Below are positions 10,874 through 22,691 of a stretch of DNA of 64,000 nt, piece after piece. The stretch is from assembly GCA_020137815.1 (NCBI GenBank), contig CM035360.1:3540578-3604577 (forward strand), given 5' to 3'. The position numbers and the translations under genes were made by a program. Under the pieces are notes generated by a model that was given only the letters and a program-made list of their open reading frames with translations, had not been told where the DNA came from and did not search any database. Positions within the stretch are counted from its first letter, which is position 1. Each line of letters begins with the position of its first letter. This DNA comes from Hormiphora californensis. Its lineage: Eukaryota; Ctenophora; Tentaculata; Cydippida; Pleurobrachiidae.

Positions 10874-12839
10874 CTGAAAGAAAACAAGCGTTACAATTTT
10901 ATACTAGTGTTAAGCTAGTGTAACACAAGTGTAACACTAGTGTTAGACTACTGTTGCTTATAAAAAAACACTTTCAGCATGTATGATAATTACAGATTAA
11001 ATGGTACACCAAACTTAAAATTGTGCTGCTTGCCTGATAAATGGGTGAGGATCAAAAGTAGAACCTCAGATGGCAGGCTCCTTAGCAGAGAAAATGGGGG
11101 CTGTGAAAGTGCTACAGTCATAACTCGTCCTTTCTCCTGCTACCATGACCTGGGTTCAGAGAAGATGTAAACGGGAAGTAAACGGGAAGTTTAATGCAAA
11201 TAAAATCGTCAGAACAAAGCCTGACTCCAAATTCTGCTCATTCGTAAATCCTTTCAGTGGCCTGCAACTGAACTACCAACTCAACCATGAACTACAAGTG
11301 TAATATAGTGGCAATATCTCTTGCGATAAAACTGTCGCTGCCTTCACAAGATCGGAGAGTGAGAGGGAAAGAAAGAGCAGGAGATCTCTGCTAATAGCTC
11401 ATCTTCCCAAATTAACTGCGACACAATGAAAGTACAGATGGTCAGAGAGAGATCGTTACTGTTACACTGGGAGAGATTCTTACTGAGCTGAATAGTAAGC
11501 AAGGTAGACAAAAGGCAGAGTGAGCTGGCAAAGAATAATAAGCTAATTTTATAGTCACACTGCACCAGACTCACACGCAGGAGGCAGACAGTGCTGCGGA
11601 AGTGTGAGAGAATAGGAAGGGAGAAAGCCATTCTCAGACACGGGAATGGTTTAAGCGCATGATAGTTGGTCGGGAAGTGGGCAATTGCAAACTGATTATG
11701 AGAACCAGGATGTTGCTGAGAGAAATTCAAGGCTAAGTAAGCCTAGACATAACGTGAATCAAGAAATTGGAGAGAGACGGAGAGAGGGAGAGAGAGTGAT
11801 AGAGAGAAGGCTTGGTTAGAAAGTATATGGCAAACACGCTATAGCTGATGTACACGGAAAAGCTAACACTATCTGCTCTTACAAGACAGATGGCATTACA
11901 GTTGAATTGCTGTTAACAAGCGTTATAGTAGTTGTAGCGCTTGTTAGGATAGCAGATTGCCACATACTGGGCTGTCACAATATCAGCTCCACATTCCTCT
12001 GATTAGCTGTGACCGGGCTGTACGTGACCCACACAGTGCAGGTTGTTGAAGAAATACCCAGGATGTTTGTACATATATTTCACAGTACAGATTTAAGGTC
12101 TAGAAGGATCTGTGGGACTTTCTTGAAGAAATGATCTTGGAAATCATGAAAAATAGTTGCATTACAGTAATCTGAGACAAGACAAGAGAGAGCTCGAGAG
12201 TTTGCTCATTAAAAGAAGTATGAAAACGCAGGAAAATTAGTTAAAAGAAGAACGGTTACATTGATTATTTTTCATTTATGCTCATTTAATGAAATGAGCG
12301 ATTATAGCATCGGTACCGGAAACTGTAAAGAAAAGAAAATGTACACACACAGAAAAGACAAACTACACTTCTGTGCTTCACTCTCCCCCGTGCTTCTATT
12401 TTCCTCTTACCTGTCACCAAGTGCTGTACGACAGTCAGTACACATACAGGAAGCGATGAGAGAGGGAGAGAGAGGGAGAGGGAGAGAGAAGGAGAGAGAG
12501 ACATAGAAAGACACAGAGAGTTACAGTACCTACAGATGTCCTGGCACCAGATACAATTCGTTGGCAACATCGTGACGTCACATTCTAATTGGACCCCATC
12601 ATTGGTTTATTTCTGTATCCATCGGCCATCCTGGATGGCCCATCCATCGCCGAAATCATTTTATACTGCTATACCGTCATGTTTAGTGCAGTTTACGACA
12701 TATTATGCCATACACTTTGCATTGGTCTCATACAGTACACAGAGAGACACATTGTACAATTATTGATGTTATTGTGTACGTGTCTTTATATAACCAGCCA
12801 AATTCTATTTATAGCGCCAAGTCTCTCTCTCTCTCCAAC
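10874..12839. other. Gene-poor region with GA-rich tracts
   Basis: No exon can be supported. GA-rich runs occur at 11768-11800 and 12455-12520. The small open frames here are compositionally simple or lack splice support. Upstream exons of the minus-strand FBXO31-like gene should lie in this stretch but were not recognised. Confidence 0.4.
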
Positions 12840-13422
12840 ATGACTTTTGCCAAGAACCTCGTACACTTCCTCAAGCCTATCAAAGAGGTAAATTGCTTCA
12901 ACTTTCACCCTTGATTTCATTTAATATTTTATCCCGCATTATAGTTTATAAAACTGGATTTTCCGTATATAAAACTGGATTTTCCGTTATCCAGTTTATC
13001 TCACAATCCGTTCCTATTTCCTTTATGATTTGCAGCCCTGAGCTCCGACCCCAGGCCATATAATAACAAAATGTTCGCCCTTGATCGCGGGCGAATAGTT
13101 ACGGACATTCCTTCTATAATCGTATTTCGTGGACTCACTGTTTATTTTATTCCAGGTTGTTATCTCTGCTCCCGTTGTGTTTTACGGTTTGAGCAAGGTC
13201 CAGGTCGTCCAGAAGAGTGAGTGGACTGTAAAGTTTGTTGTTATGCACTTTTTGTAGTACAATGTATAATAGTTGTACTGTGAATGTGTACACTTGTTGT
13301 TTTCTAGAGTAATAGAGAGCAAAGAAATAAGAATCTTTAGAGAAACTCATACCTGCTGTATTGTTCTTGAGCTGTGTTCATGGAACATTTTATGATTCAT
13401 ATCTTTCTTTTCAGAGAAGTAA
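12840..13422 (+). CDS. Possible 38-residue single-pass peptide, three exons
   Basis: Candidate exons are 12840-12887, 13156-13216 and 13415-13422. Donors GTAAAT and GTGAGT and acceptors ATTCCAG and TTTTCAG are good, and phases fit (0, then 1). The product starts MTFAKNLVHFLKP, has one hydrophobic stretch (about residues 17-28) and ends in three lysines before TAA. The size and layout, a short basic N-terminus, one membrane helix and a lysine tail, are typical of small mitochondrial inner-membrane subunits, but I do not recognise the family. A CT-rich initiator-like stretch precedes the ATG. A frame this short could be chance; the compatible splice phases are the main support. Confidence 0.35.
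12950..13005. repeat. Direct repeat in intron
   Basis: ATAAAACTGGATTTTCCGT occurs twice in a row at about 12950-12987 and is followed by TATCCAGTTT, the reverse complement of its core. This makes a small foldable block inside the first intron of the small-peptide gene. Confidence 0.6.
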
Positions 13423-13693
13423 ACGAACGAAGAATGGAATCACCAGAAGCATCACCAGTCGCCTAATTTATTACTTTGGACACTATAGATCTTGAACACT
13501 AGTTATTTGGGTTTCCAACCACGATTTTGTATGGCCATGTTATGTTATATCTAAGTAAGTCACTCGTTGCGTTATAAAAAATCATCGTGTCTTAGAATTT
13601 TGTAAAAAAGTGATCAAATTCCTCAAACTGCCCTCTCTTAGCTTAAAAAATGTCTAATTCGTTCTAGTCAGCTAGTGCTACTAATAACTAGCG

Positions 13694-16374
13694 ATGGCGT
13701 TGTGTGGCAGCGCACACTCACTCCTTCGCCATGCTGCTGTGCTCCGATCAGCAGCACCCCTTTTCCATCTTGGTAACCATAGAAACCTCTCCATTACCTC
13801 AACCTTCGCCCCGGAGAAATCGGTTGCCAAGGAAGGGTACACCAACCGATGGGCCATCGCTGTGCCCGCATTCCTGACTCATCTCTGTATTGGTATGTTA
13901 TACCTCTTTCTCTGTCAATAATAAACAGCCATATATATGTTTAGTTAAAAGTAGTATAGGTAGATAGTTGTTTAACAGTTTGAAATACCAATAACAATGT
14001 TTTTTTTCCAGGTGCACCATACGCATGGTCTGCCATGAGTGGCCCCCTTACCCGAGACCAGGGTTTTGTCTGCTCCTCCGCTGATGATTGGTCCATGACA
14101 TCAGCCACTGCCCCCATGGGAATCCTCTTCGCATTCCACGGTCTCAGTGCTGCCATGGCTGGAAAATGGCAGATGAAAGTCGGACCTCGTGCTGCCATCG
14201 CCGCTGCATCTCTCTCCTTTGGAGGTGGATTCCTTCTCTCTGCCATCGGGGTCGCCACCCACAACATTGGCCTGGTTTATCTTGGTTATGGAATGTTTGG
14301 AGGAATTGGTCTGGGTCTCAGTTATACGCCACCCATCCAGACACTAATTGAGTGGTTCCCCGAGAAGAGAGGTCTGGCTTCTGGGTTAACCATCATGGGA
14401 TTCGGATCAGGAGCCCTCCTCTTTGGACCCACTGCCGCTGCTCTTCTATCAAAATTTAGGTTGGTAACATTTCCATTTATAAAACTTTTATGAAGTTTCA
14501 CTTTTTGACATCGAAATAATACATCTACATCTCACACGTGCAGTACCCTCCCAACATATCTCGGCTCGACGGTACAGACGGTCACAGAAAACGGACGATT
14601 ATTCGCTGAATCCAGTGGCAAGATGGTCGAGGTAGTGTATGCCAATGCCGCTGATCTCGCAAAGCTCTCATACAGTGGTCTGGAGGAAGGGTTCTATGTT
14701 GTCGGATCGGGTAACACAGGTACGTGGAAGAGAGAATGGAAATTTTTATTTCTTTGTGCAAATTGAATGGAATTTACCGCACGTGTGGTTCCCAGAAGAC
14801 CCTTACGCCTACATAAACCATTGTTATGCGTCACCTTACAGTATGAGGACAATAAAAGAGGGCTCATTTGAAATGAATAAAGCAGAGTTGAATAGTGAAT
14901 AGGAAACTAGAAAAATATCATGGACCGGTCCTCCCTTTTTTCAATAATAACTCAACCACTCTCCTCCTACAGGTGCGGCAATGACCTTGGCAACGATTGG
15001 TGTAGGTTACACAGTAGCAATGATGGCATCAGCCATGGCCATCAAGAAACCTCACCCGAATTACAAGGTACTTTTCAGACACCGCTGGTTAAAGAACCGG
15101 CCCCTTATTTGTTTTTCCCGTTCCCTAACAACCCGAAAATCAATGTTTCCTTTTCCAGGTTGCAGGAGTGGATACAAGCTCGCCTGCTGTACAGACGACT
15201 AACAATGTACATACAGATAACATGTTTAAGTTGCCCCAATTCTACGCGCTGGGAACATCTCTTGTTGTCATCGCTTCCGGGGGTAAGTTGTATTGTTCAT
15301 GAATAAATCTGAACAAGGCAATAACTTTTTTGGACTCGCTAAGTCGCGTAAATTCTACTTATTGGTTGGCTGTTGGACAGATTATCCACACATTCATCTC
15401 TCTCCCCAGGTCTTGGTCTGATTGGTGTGGCTAAGCCCCTGATGTCAGAGGTATTCGGGGGAACTCTACCCAACATTGTTACAGCTGCATTCGCCTCCTC
15501 ATTCATCCTCATGCTGAGCGTGGGAAACCTAAGCGGCCGTTTGGCGTGGGCCGCCATCTCCGACAAAATCGGCCGTCCTACGACATTCCACATTTTCACC
15601 TTCGGTAGCATTGCCATCTATGCGTCCCTGCCTACTATCATTCAACAAGTGGTGCAGAACCAGAGCGTTGCCTCCCTCGGTGCTTTCTGTGGCTTGAGTG
15701 TGTTCGCTATTTCCATATTTGGTGGTGTCTACTCTCTCCTCCCTGCTTATGAGAGTGACCTGTTTGGGCCTAAGTACGTGGGTGCGAATCACGGGAAAAT
15801 GTTGCTGTTTAGTAGCACTGCTGCTCTCCTTGGACCCAGTACTTTCCTTTATTTGAGGAGCGCTTCAGAGAAGGTATGATTCACGATTATAAAGAAAGTG
15901 CTGAATGTATTCATTTGACAGCTCATTATATTATTGTGCACTATATAATGACCAATGCTTCCTTCTCAGGCCGCTATAACGGACCTTCTATCCAAAGTGG
16001 ATGCATCGTGTTTCGAAGCCAAGTTTGGATCTCCCATGACCATGGCCGACAGCCTGATCGAGGCTAAAACGGTGACAGTTGCAAAATTAATGGAGATTGC
16101 CCCAGTGGGAACGATGGATCCAACTCCATTCCTGTATGATACCAGCTTTTACTCCATCGCTGCTGCAATAAGTACGTGAATTAGGACTCAGTTGTTATAT
16201 TTGGGTAGATTATTTGGAGTCCTTAGTCGATGTTTTTTTTAAGTTTTGAACCTATAACTCATTCTATCCCTTTCCTCAGCTATTGGGGCTATTACTCACT
16301 CCATGATCCGCCCGGTTGACCCGAAATGGTACGAGAAAGTGGAGAAGCTGGAAAGCAAGCCTGTCGATAAGTGA
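13694..16374 (+). CDS. Major facilitator superfamily transporter, eight exons
   Basis: Exons are 13694-13892, 14012-14459, 14544-14719, 14973-15067, 15159-15292, 15410-15873, 15970-16171 and 16280-16374. All introns are GT-AG and phases join without gaps; the stop is TGA 16372-16374. The protein is about 600 aa with about 12 membrane helices. Family marks include a GPLTRDQG loop after the first helix, MAGKWQMKVGPRA between helices 2 and 3, a glycine-rich GYGMFGGIGLGLSYTP helix, WFPEKRGLASGL, and in the second half NLSGRLAWAAISDKIGRP. This is the layout of the oxalate:formate-antiporter/monocarboxylate-like MFS branch. The substrate cannot be read from sequence. The first 45 residues are rich in Arg, Ser and Ala and almost free of acids, resembling a mitochondrial presequence, which is unusual for this family. 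A large loop lies between helices 6 and 7 (exons 3-5), as is normal. Confidence 0.88.
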
Positions 16375-16627
16375 ATTCTTTTATAGAACAATACACGGAC
16401 AATACACGATAATGTATGATACATGTGCAGAAATTGACACTTTTTATGTTTTTCTAACTGAAAACAAAGTGTGGGGAGATTAAGTTATAGTCGAGGGGTA
16501 ATAAAGTTAAAGTATATTGAATGATATTGATAATGTTCAGTTCAGATTTTCTAACTTATAAGTTTTAACTCAGCTAGGATCGAGTTTTTATGACAATGTC
16601 AGAAAACCATCTCCCTCTTTTCTAGCC
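16375..16627. other. Spacer between MFS and DHDDS-like genes
   Basis: No gene is seen. An acceptor-like CCCTCTTTTCTAG ends three bases before the next ATG (16628), so the downstream gene may have a spliced 5' untranslated exon here. Confidence 0.3.
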
Positions 16628-17579
16628 ATGTCGGACAGCTGGTTCAAACGGGTGGAGTTTTCATGGTGGCAGAGGTTTGTGATAAACTGTCTTCTAGCTG
16701 GTTCCCTTCCCCAACACGTTGCTTTTATCATGGATGGAAATAGACGGTACAGTAAGATCAATGGCATTACCCGTGCAGAGAGTTATCTGATGGGCTTTGA
16801 AAAGATCGGTGAGATCCTCGATTATTGCGAGGTTTTTAGGATCAAAGTGGTCTCCGTTTATGCGTTCAGTATTGAAAACTTCAAACGATCCGCTGAGGAG
16901 AAGGAAGAGTTGTTTCAGTTGTTTGAGGATAAAATGACATACCTGCTCAAGAATTTGGACAATTTGAACGAAAAGGGAATTAAAATCAAAGTCATGGGGG
17001 ACATCTCCCTTTTCCCGCCTTATCTCACCAAACTTATGGCTGAAGTTCAGTTGAGAACGGCCCATAACTCGGACTTTTGCTTCAACCTTTGTCTCTCCTA
17101 CACCTCGCGAGAAGAAATTACAAATTCCATCAGGACGGTAGTAGAATGGTGTAAAGGAGGGATCACTCCGCGTCACCGATATCACAGAGTCTCTATTGGA
17201 TAGGTGCATGTATAGTGAGGATCTACCACCCGTTGACCTCTTAGTCCGGACCTCTGGGGAGGTGCGTTTATCAGACTACATGTTGTGGCAATCAAACTTT
17301 GCTGTTCTTCAATTTGTGAAGGTTATGTGGCCTGATTTCGGGTTTATGCACTTTGTCTCCTCGCTCCTGGATTATCAGCGGCAACAACCGAGATTGGCTG
17401 AGTATCGAGCGAAATATGGAGATTATCTAGGTCAAATGAGGGATTGGGAGTTGAGAAGTTTAGAGGAGAGAGTGTCTGAGGGGACGGAGCAGCGGCAGGA
17501 AGAGTTTGTTGTGGAGATAAAGAAGAAACGAAGGGAGATGTTGGAGGAATTTTCAAAGTTTGAAGTTGCCGGTGCTTAG
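16628..17579 (+). CDS. DHDDS: Dehydrodolichyl diphosphate synthase-like cis-prenyltransferase, one frameshift
   Basis: Cis-prenyltransferases extend farnesyl diphosphate with isopentenyl units to make the dolichol precursor at the ER; the animal catalytic subunit is DHDDS, which works with NUS1. Visible motifs: HVAFIMDGNRRYSK (catalytic Asp and substrate-binding Arg pair), VYAFSIENFKRS, then downstream DLLVRTSGEVRLSDYMLWQ, where the Arg-Ser-Glu cluster binds IPP and Mg. A basic, glutamate-rich C-terminal helix follows. The N-terminus is short and hydrophobic, as in DHDDS. The frame is broken once: codons are in one phase to about 17160-17175 and then continue one base on, from TDITESLLDRCMY. 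The first frame meets TAG about 40 bases later. The gene is intronless, unlike its neighbours. A sequencing indel or a retrocopy/pseudogene are both possible. Two-part length is about 310 residues, normal for the family. Confidence 0.85.
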
Positions 17580-17769
17580 ATTTTGTGTCGTTTAAAGTCG
17601 TTTTAATTTGAGTGGGATAGTTTTGTGTCAGTGACTGTTTATTTGTGTACATAATTTTATTCGTTCTTTCAAATTCAAATACTGGATACTGCATTGTTTT
17701 TTATAACACTAACCCCTTCACTTCCCGATTTTAGGAGGGTCCTGTTTATGTATGTGAGAAGATCCGGTC

Positions 17770-18823
17770 CCGCTGGGCACGCATGTGCTCTCCTCCTCTC
17801 ATCCCCCTCACCTCGATCTCTCGCCTCGACACCAACATCATCCAAACGTAAAAATCCCAACGCAACGTTTCCCAAAAGGTCCCACTGCAAAGTTTTCCCA
17901 CGTTCTCGCGGATGTGCCTCATAATGTTTCGCCCATCTTGGATCGGTTAGCCTTGCCGGTGAGGCATGAACTTTACGCTCGATTTTGTATTTCTCTTCTC
18001 AAGGACTATGGTATTCAACTGAAGTTGTCCCAAAGTGGAAAATGGAGTACAGGGTTAGAAGGTTGTTGGAGTTTGGGCTGAAGGGAAGACTTTTCAACGT
18101 GCAGGCTTCCTGTTCACTTCATCTCGGACCTTAGCTCAAGTCGGTCAGTTCGGAACTCGCTGATAGAAAAAGGCACCTGAAAACACGATTAACATCATCA
18201 TCAACAACCTAGGATTCAAATCTGATCAGATCAAACTGTTTGTCGCTTCCGAAACACCCACACTGCTGCTATCTGTTTTTGATGGTTCACCCAACTGGAT
18301 GCAATCTAATGTCCCCACCTCACGACACCGCAATGTCCAGGTGCAACGTCATCTGCATACCCAGAAATGGGACAGAAAGGTGGGGTTCAGTACGTACAGT
18401 ATCAACAAGGAACAACGTACAATTCCCGAGTCTGTCCTGAATCGAGGTCTCTCTCTTGTTCTCCTTAATCGGGCCCTAACCGCTCTGGCTCCAGGACTTA
18501 CCGCTGGAAAGGTGGTGTACAATCGGAGTAATAAGGAGAGGAAGACCGCCCTACGAACTCAATTTGCCTCCACCCTCCTGTACAGAGAAGCCAAGGAGGA
18601 CAAGATGAGGTGTCTCCGAGATGTGGTCGCTGAGGCCAATGAGCGGGACAGAATGGCACTCAGAGAGTCACTACAGGATTTGATAGTGGATGAAAGTGCA
18701 GAACGGTACTTTAGTGGAGTGACCCGCAGTAACGATTTAGGGACTGTATTTAGCAGCTTATTCCTTGATCAGCACCAACAGGCGCATCATAGTTTACACA
18801 ACAGGAGGAATTCTTGGCCTTGA
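17770..18823 (+). pseudogene. Unidentified coding-like region with broken frames
   Basis: Two stretches look protein-coding but lie in different frames. The first, about 17785-18081, includes words such as FPKGPTAKFSHVLADVPHN and LPVRHELYARF. The second, 18167-18823, is open for 218 codons and mixes hydrophobic and charged residues (INNLGFKSDQIKLFVASE, then a long helical part with KERKTALRTQFAS and REAKEDKMRCLRD). Stops and frame changes separate them at about 18080-18166, and no clean intron bridges the gap. I do not recognise the family. Base composition and codon choice look like the adjacent DHDDS-like frame, and it is likewise intronless. It may be a decayed retrocopy or a gene hit by base-level indels. 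Confidence 0.4.
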
Positions 18824-19144
18824 GGATTTTAGAGAGAGAGTTTTTACGGTTGGAGTTTAATTTTCATACAAGTGTGGCCCTCATTTTGAAAGAAACGTAG
18901 TTGTGTGAAAGATCTGTTTTCTAATTTATTTACGAAAAATCAAAATTTCTTAAGCGTATTTTCTTCTGACCCCAAAACCTAGTTCTCCCAGCTCCACACA
19001 TACCATCTAAAAAAAAATTTTTAGTACCCATTCTCCCCCATCGCTCATCTGCGAACTACCCCCAAGCCGCAAGCGCCCTGGTACCAGGTACCTCTAATCC
19101 CCCACCGCTTATTCTACCTCCCTCCCACGCAGCGTGCCGTCATC
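18824..19144. other. Spacer before the DPF gene
   Basis: AT-rich then C-rich sequence with no gene visible. CTCCCACGCAG|CG at about 19133 is acceptor-like just before the DPF ATG, so a 5' untranslated exon may splice in. The C-rich part reappears in degraded form at 26,166 onwards. Confidence 0.35.
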
Positions 19145-21609
19145 ATGTTGGAAGCTGCGGAGATGTTCGAGAAGCATATTTACAAGGAGGCTCTAGAGCA
19201 GGCCAGCAGCTTCAATACCCGCCTCCTTGTTGAGAGACAATCCCGATTACCCTTCCTTGATACCCAGACCAACATCGCTCAGGTGAGAACTGGATAGAAA
19301 CTAAAATCTTGAAGTTATAATCTACTGTTTTATGAGTTGTCATGACGTGTTCTAAACCCGTTCTAATCTACAGGTTGATTGTAAATTATGGAGGAACAAG
19401 TGTGAGCGGGTGGAACCCTTGCAGAATGGTCAGGAATACTCGTACCAGGTATGACATTAGCTGTACTCATACACGATGAAAGTAGTGTGCATATGGTTAT
19501 TTCTAATTCTTTGAACAATCGTGCCTAGATACGAAGAAAAAAAACATCGATCTACTGCTAATCATGATATATATCATTATATTAGGTTCGGTACTGGAAG
19601 AAGTTGCCTAAAGTAAAGAAAACTATCCGGGATGAGACGACGGGGGAGGTGAAAGAAACTGAAGAACCAGCCCAACCTACCACCGTGACGGGTGGTGCAG
19701 TTGTGTTTAAACAAGAGTTAATACCCGATGAGAGTATGGATACGTCACCCAGTGAGCCGACACCGGAGGAGCTCAGTCCCTCTAGTGATGATTATGATGT
19801 GAGTATGGGAGGTTCATGCCATAACTCATCACTATCCCAATTATATATCACTACTTTTTTCAAGTGCATTGTGTATTATTTTTCAGTCATTTATACTTCT
19901 ACATGCCCTTAACGCTCTGTTTTTCCCCTCAGTATTATGCCGATCGGAAGCGCAAGAGACAATCCCGAAACAGCCGCCGTACCAAAGTAGACAACCTGAG
20001 ACGGGGATCTCGTTCTCGTAAAAGCAGCGTGATAGGAACAAGGAATAGCGGCCGGAAAGTAGAGGATGTTGACCCTGAACCAGCACCATTAACCACTGAA
20101 CCTGCAGCAAAACAACCTGATACTGCCGGCGTTAAAGTTGAGGAGTCAGACTCTACAGCTGCTCCTACTCCTGATGCTTCCATAAAAACCGAACCGGGAC
20201 AAGCAGCACCGACTAAGGGCAAGAAGAGTGGGGTGTGCGATGTATGTGGAGGAGATAACAGGTGAATTGTTACCTCATTGTGACCTCCTTTACCCCACCA
20301 CTTACTTGAATTTTGAATTTCAGAGACCCCTGATCCCATCACATATTTGCATTCTCCTGACTGTCTCACTAACTCATCCCCCCTCTCAGTAAAAACAAGA
20401 ACACCGGTCTAGCTGAAGAGATGGTATCCTGTGTGGATTGCGGCCGATCTGCACACCCCTCCTGCCTGCAATTCGAGGGTCAACTGGCGGAGACTGTAAA
20501 GCAGTACAACTGGCAGTGTTTGGAGTGCAAGAGCTGTAGTATTTGTGGTAAGAAAATGCGATCATGTGCCTGTAAGAAGGAGTAGAGAGAGAGAGAGAGA
20601 GAGTAAGGGAATGAGGGAAAGAGAAAGATAGAGAGAGAGAAAAAGAGAGGAAGAGAGAAATTGTAGAGATATCGCATTTGAAGAAGAGTTCAAGAGAGTT
20701 TTGAGGAAAAAAGTTCGATGTTCAAAGAATGAACTTTAGGTTATAAACTTTAGATTTTGAGTGTTTTGTTTTTGTTTGTATGTTTGCCGCTGAAAAAGTT
20801 AGGGCACAAGTTAAATATTATGAATTTACGGATTTACCCTTTGATTTACAGGCAAAGAGTCTTAATTAATTATTGATAACTGTGGGAATTTCATTATTAT
20901 TATTAATCAATTATATCCAATTACACACTTGGTATGCGAGATTATATAATCGCCTCAGAATTTTTAGCCGACTCTATAATGATCGGTCTGTAAAATATTA
21001 CTGTTTATATAATATATACATCGTGTGTATGTGTGTTTTGTCACTGGTTTATATTTACTCAGTTCTTATATTACGCTGTGGTAAAAACACTGCTGTTTTA
21101 TTTCTCCAACTCGGTGGCTCTCTGACACTAATGTGAGTGGACCGCATCGGCTAATCGCAGATTAGCTGTATCTTCCATCTCTCCTCCCTACCAACACGAT
21201 CAGAAAGGGGAGGTCCTCTCTCTTTTTCATAATCTGAGGGAGGATTAGGTCTGTCCGATTCTATAACGCGACTACCATCCACACTTCTAGAGATATCATC
21301 TCTTTCTCTCCTTGGTAGTGAGAGAGAGATGGTATCTCTAACCGATCCCTCCTTGATATATCATCTCTCTACTTGATTCTTGAAAGAAAGAGAGAGAGAT
21401 GGTATCTCGATCCCTCCTCTCGTCAAGTTGCCACCGGGGCATCTTTGCCCTCTCCTCACACCCTCCCTCATCCCTCAGGAACGTCTGATAACGATGACCA
21501 GTTGTTATTCTGCGATGAGTGTGACCGAGGATTCCACATGTACTGTCTGAAACCAAAGATTGAACGGCCACCCGAGGGTAGTTGGGTTTGTCATATGTGC
21601 AAGAAATGA
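19145..21609 (+). CDS. DPF2: DPF/Requiem (BAF45) homologue with double PHD finger, no C2H2 finger
   Basis: Exons are 19145-19282, 19374-19448, 19586-19798, 19933-20261, 20390-20547 and 21479-21609, with GT-AG introns and matching phases. DPF proteins are subunits of the BAF (SWI/SNF) chromatin remodeller that read acylated histone H3. The first two exons give the N-terminal Requiem domain ([25 protein letters not shown], then a [12 protein letters not shown] end). A basic, Ser/Pro-rich linker follows. The paired PHD fingers begin CDVCGGD, continue [12 protein letters not shown] and [11 protein letters not shown], then [12 protein letters not shown] and CHMC, ending two residues later. Vertebrate DPF1-3 have a Krüppel C2H2 finger between linker and PHDs; none is seen here, so this is a shorter form at about 350 aa. 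The paralogue number cannot be decided; the symbol is family-level. Confidence 0.9.
20583..20660. repeat. GA-rich microsatellite in DPF intron
   Basis: An imperfect (GA)n tract lies in the 931-bp intron between the last two DPF exons. Similar short GA/CT blocks lie at 21186-21420. The rest of that intron is AT-rich with nothing recognisable. Confidence 0.7.
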
Positions 21610-22172
21610 GGAGGGAGAAAATTAGGAGGGAGAGTGAGACAGAAAGACAAGTTTATTAACTAAATTTTAATTTACCGAAACCCCCGGATTTATTATCTAA
21701 TGCATTATTATGGAGTGAGTGTCACCGAAAGATAGATCTTTTATTTTATGATACAACTGGACCATTAGCAATCATCTAAACTATTTCTTTATTTTTCCTG
21801 CACCCATCTGCACCTGACCCTTTCTTGCATTGTTAAGAGAGTTAGAGAGGGTGAACCAGCTGTAGATAGCGACTGATTTCACAAAAGAAAACCCGACCAA
21901 TAATAAAGCAATAATAAAGCACTTTAGGCAACCCGAATATGACCAGAAAAACAGAGTGTGTTAATTTTCTTATTATATATTACATGTTTATTTTGTTCGT
22001 CATCATATAAATTTATTACGACTTTAATCTTATTATACACGAAGAGAGAGATGTTTCTTTTATAATCTGTAATACCACCAAATATATATGATCAATAAAA
22101 TCACTATTCAACCAGATCTATTTGATATGTATATCTTCAATCTTCCCACCTCTCTTCTCACACATATAGTGC
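21610..22172. other. Intergenic region between DPF and WW exons
   Basis: AT-rich sequence containing AATAATAAAGCAATAATAAAG at about 21898, the best polyadenylation-signal candidate for the DPF gene. No gene frame is seen. The promoter of the WW-domain exons may lie here but no core element is clear. Confidence 0.35.
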
Positions 22173-22691
22173 ATGTCTTTGCCCCCCGAATGGATCTCTA
22201 AGGAATCTAAGACCCACCCTGGACGTGTATTTTACTTCAACAAGCTAACAAAACAGACCCGATGGGAGAAACCAATTGGTGCGATAGCCGATAATTCCTT
22301 GTTTCGTTTCCAGTAAAAACCAAAAACTGATATGTGTAGATCTTCCCCTAAGTTCCCCCTTTGCAGTAACAAACGATGAAGAATTCCCTGAAATAACGAC
22401 AACTGCAAGTGATGTCAAGAGATGGGCCGATGAGAGTGCTTCTGAGGAGCTTCCCGGTCGGCCAGACTCAAAACGACGCCGCGTTGAGAATGCGTCTACT
22501 TCATCGAAAGGTGGAGCCGTGGTTCAATAATTTGCTATCCCAATCTTGTTCACTGATCATTGGTTTCTCACCCATATTTCTCTCAGCAACAGGGCCAGTT
22601 TCGTGGAATGGCAAGGGGAAGGAAAAACGGAAGAGGGTTCTAGCGCTAGCGGGATCTGTCGCAGAAACAGTCGCACTTTTGAGGAGCCAAG
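22173..22691 (+). CDS. WW-domain exons, possible 5' end of SWT1
   Basis: Exons are 22173-22278, 22367-22510 and 22587-22691, each ending in phase 1. The first encodes a WW domain: LPPEW at the start, GRVFYFNKLTKQ in the middle and TRWEKP at the end, so both signature Trp and the Pro are present. WW domains bind proline-rich peptides. The next exons give an acidic stretch and two basic clusters (DSKRRRVE; KGKEKRKR) that look like nuclear signals. No stop closes the frame: the last donor (GTATGT) opens an intron that soon enters a large transposon. The next compatible exon on this strand is 43658-43909, whose acceptor phase fits. I therefore suspect one gene, but the junction would need transcript support; alternatives are a separate WW gene truncated by the insertion. 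Confidence 0.6.

Noticed and set aside
10979-11170. 63-codon plus-strand frame upstream of the FBXO31-like exon
   Set aside because: No splice or domain support; it lies antisense to where 5' exons of the F-box gene are expected.
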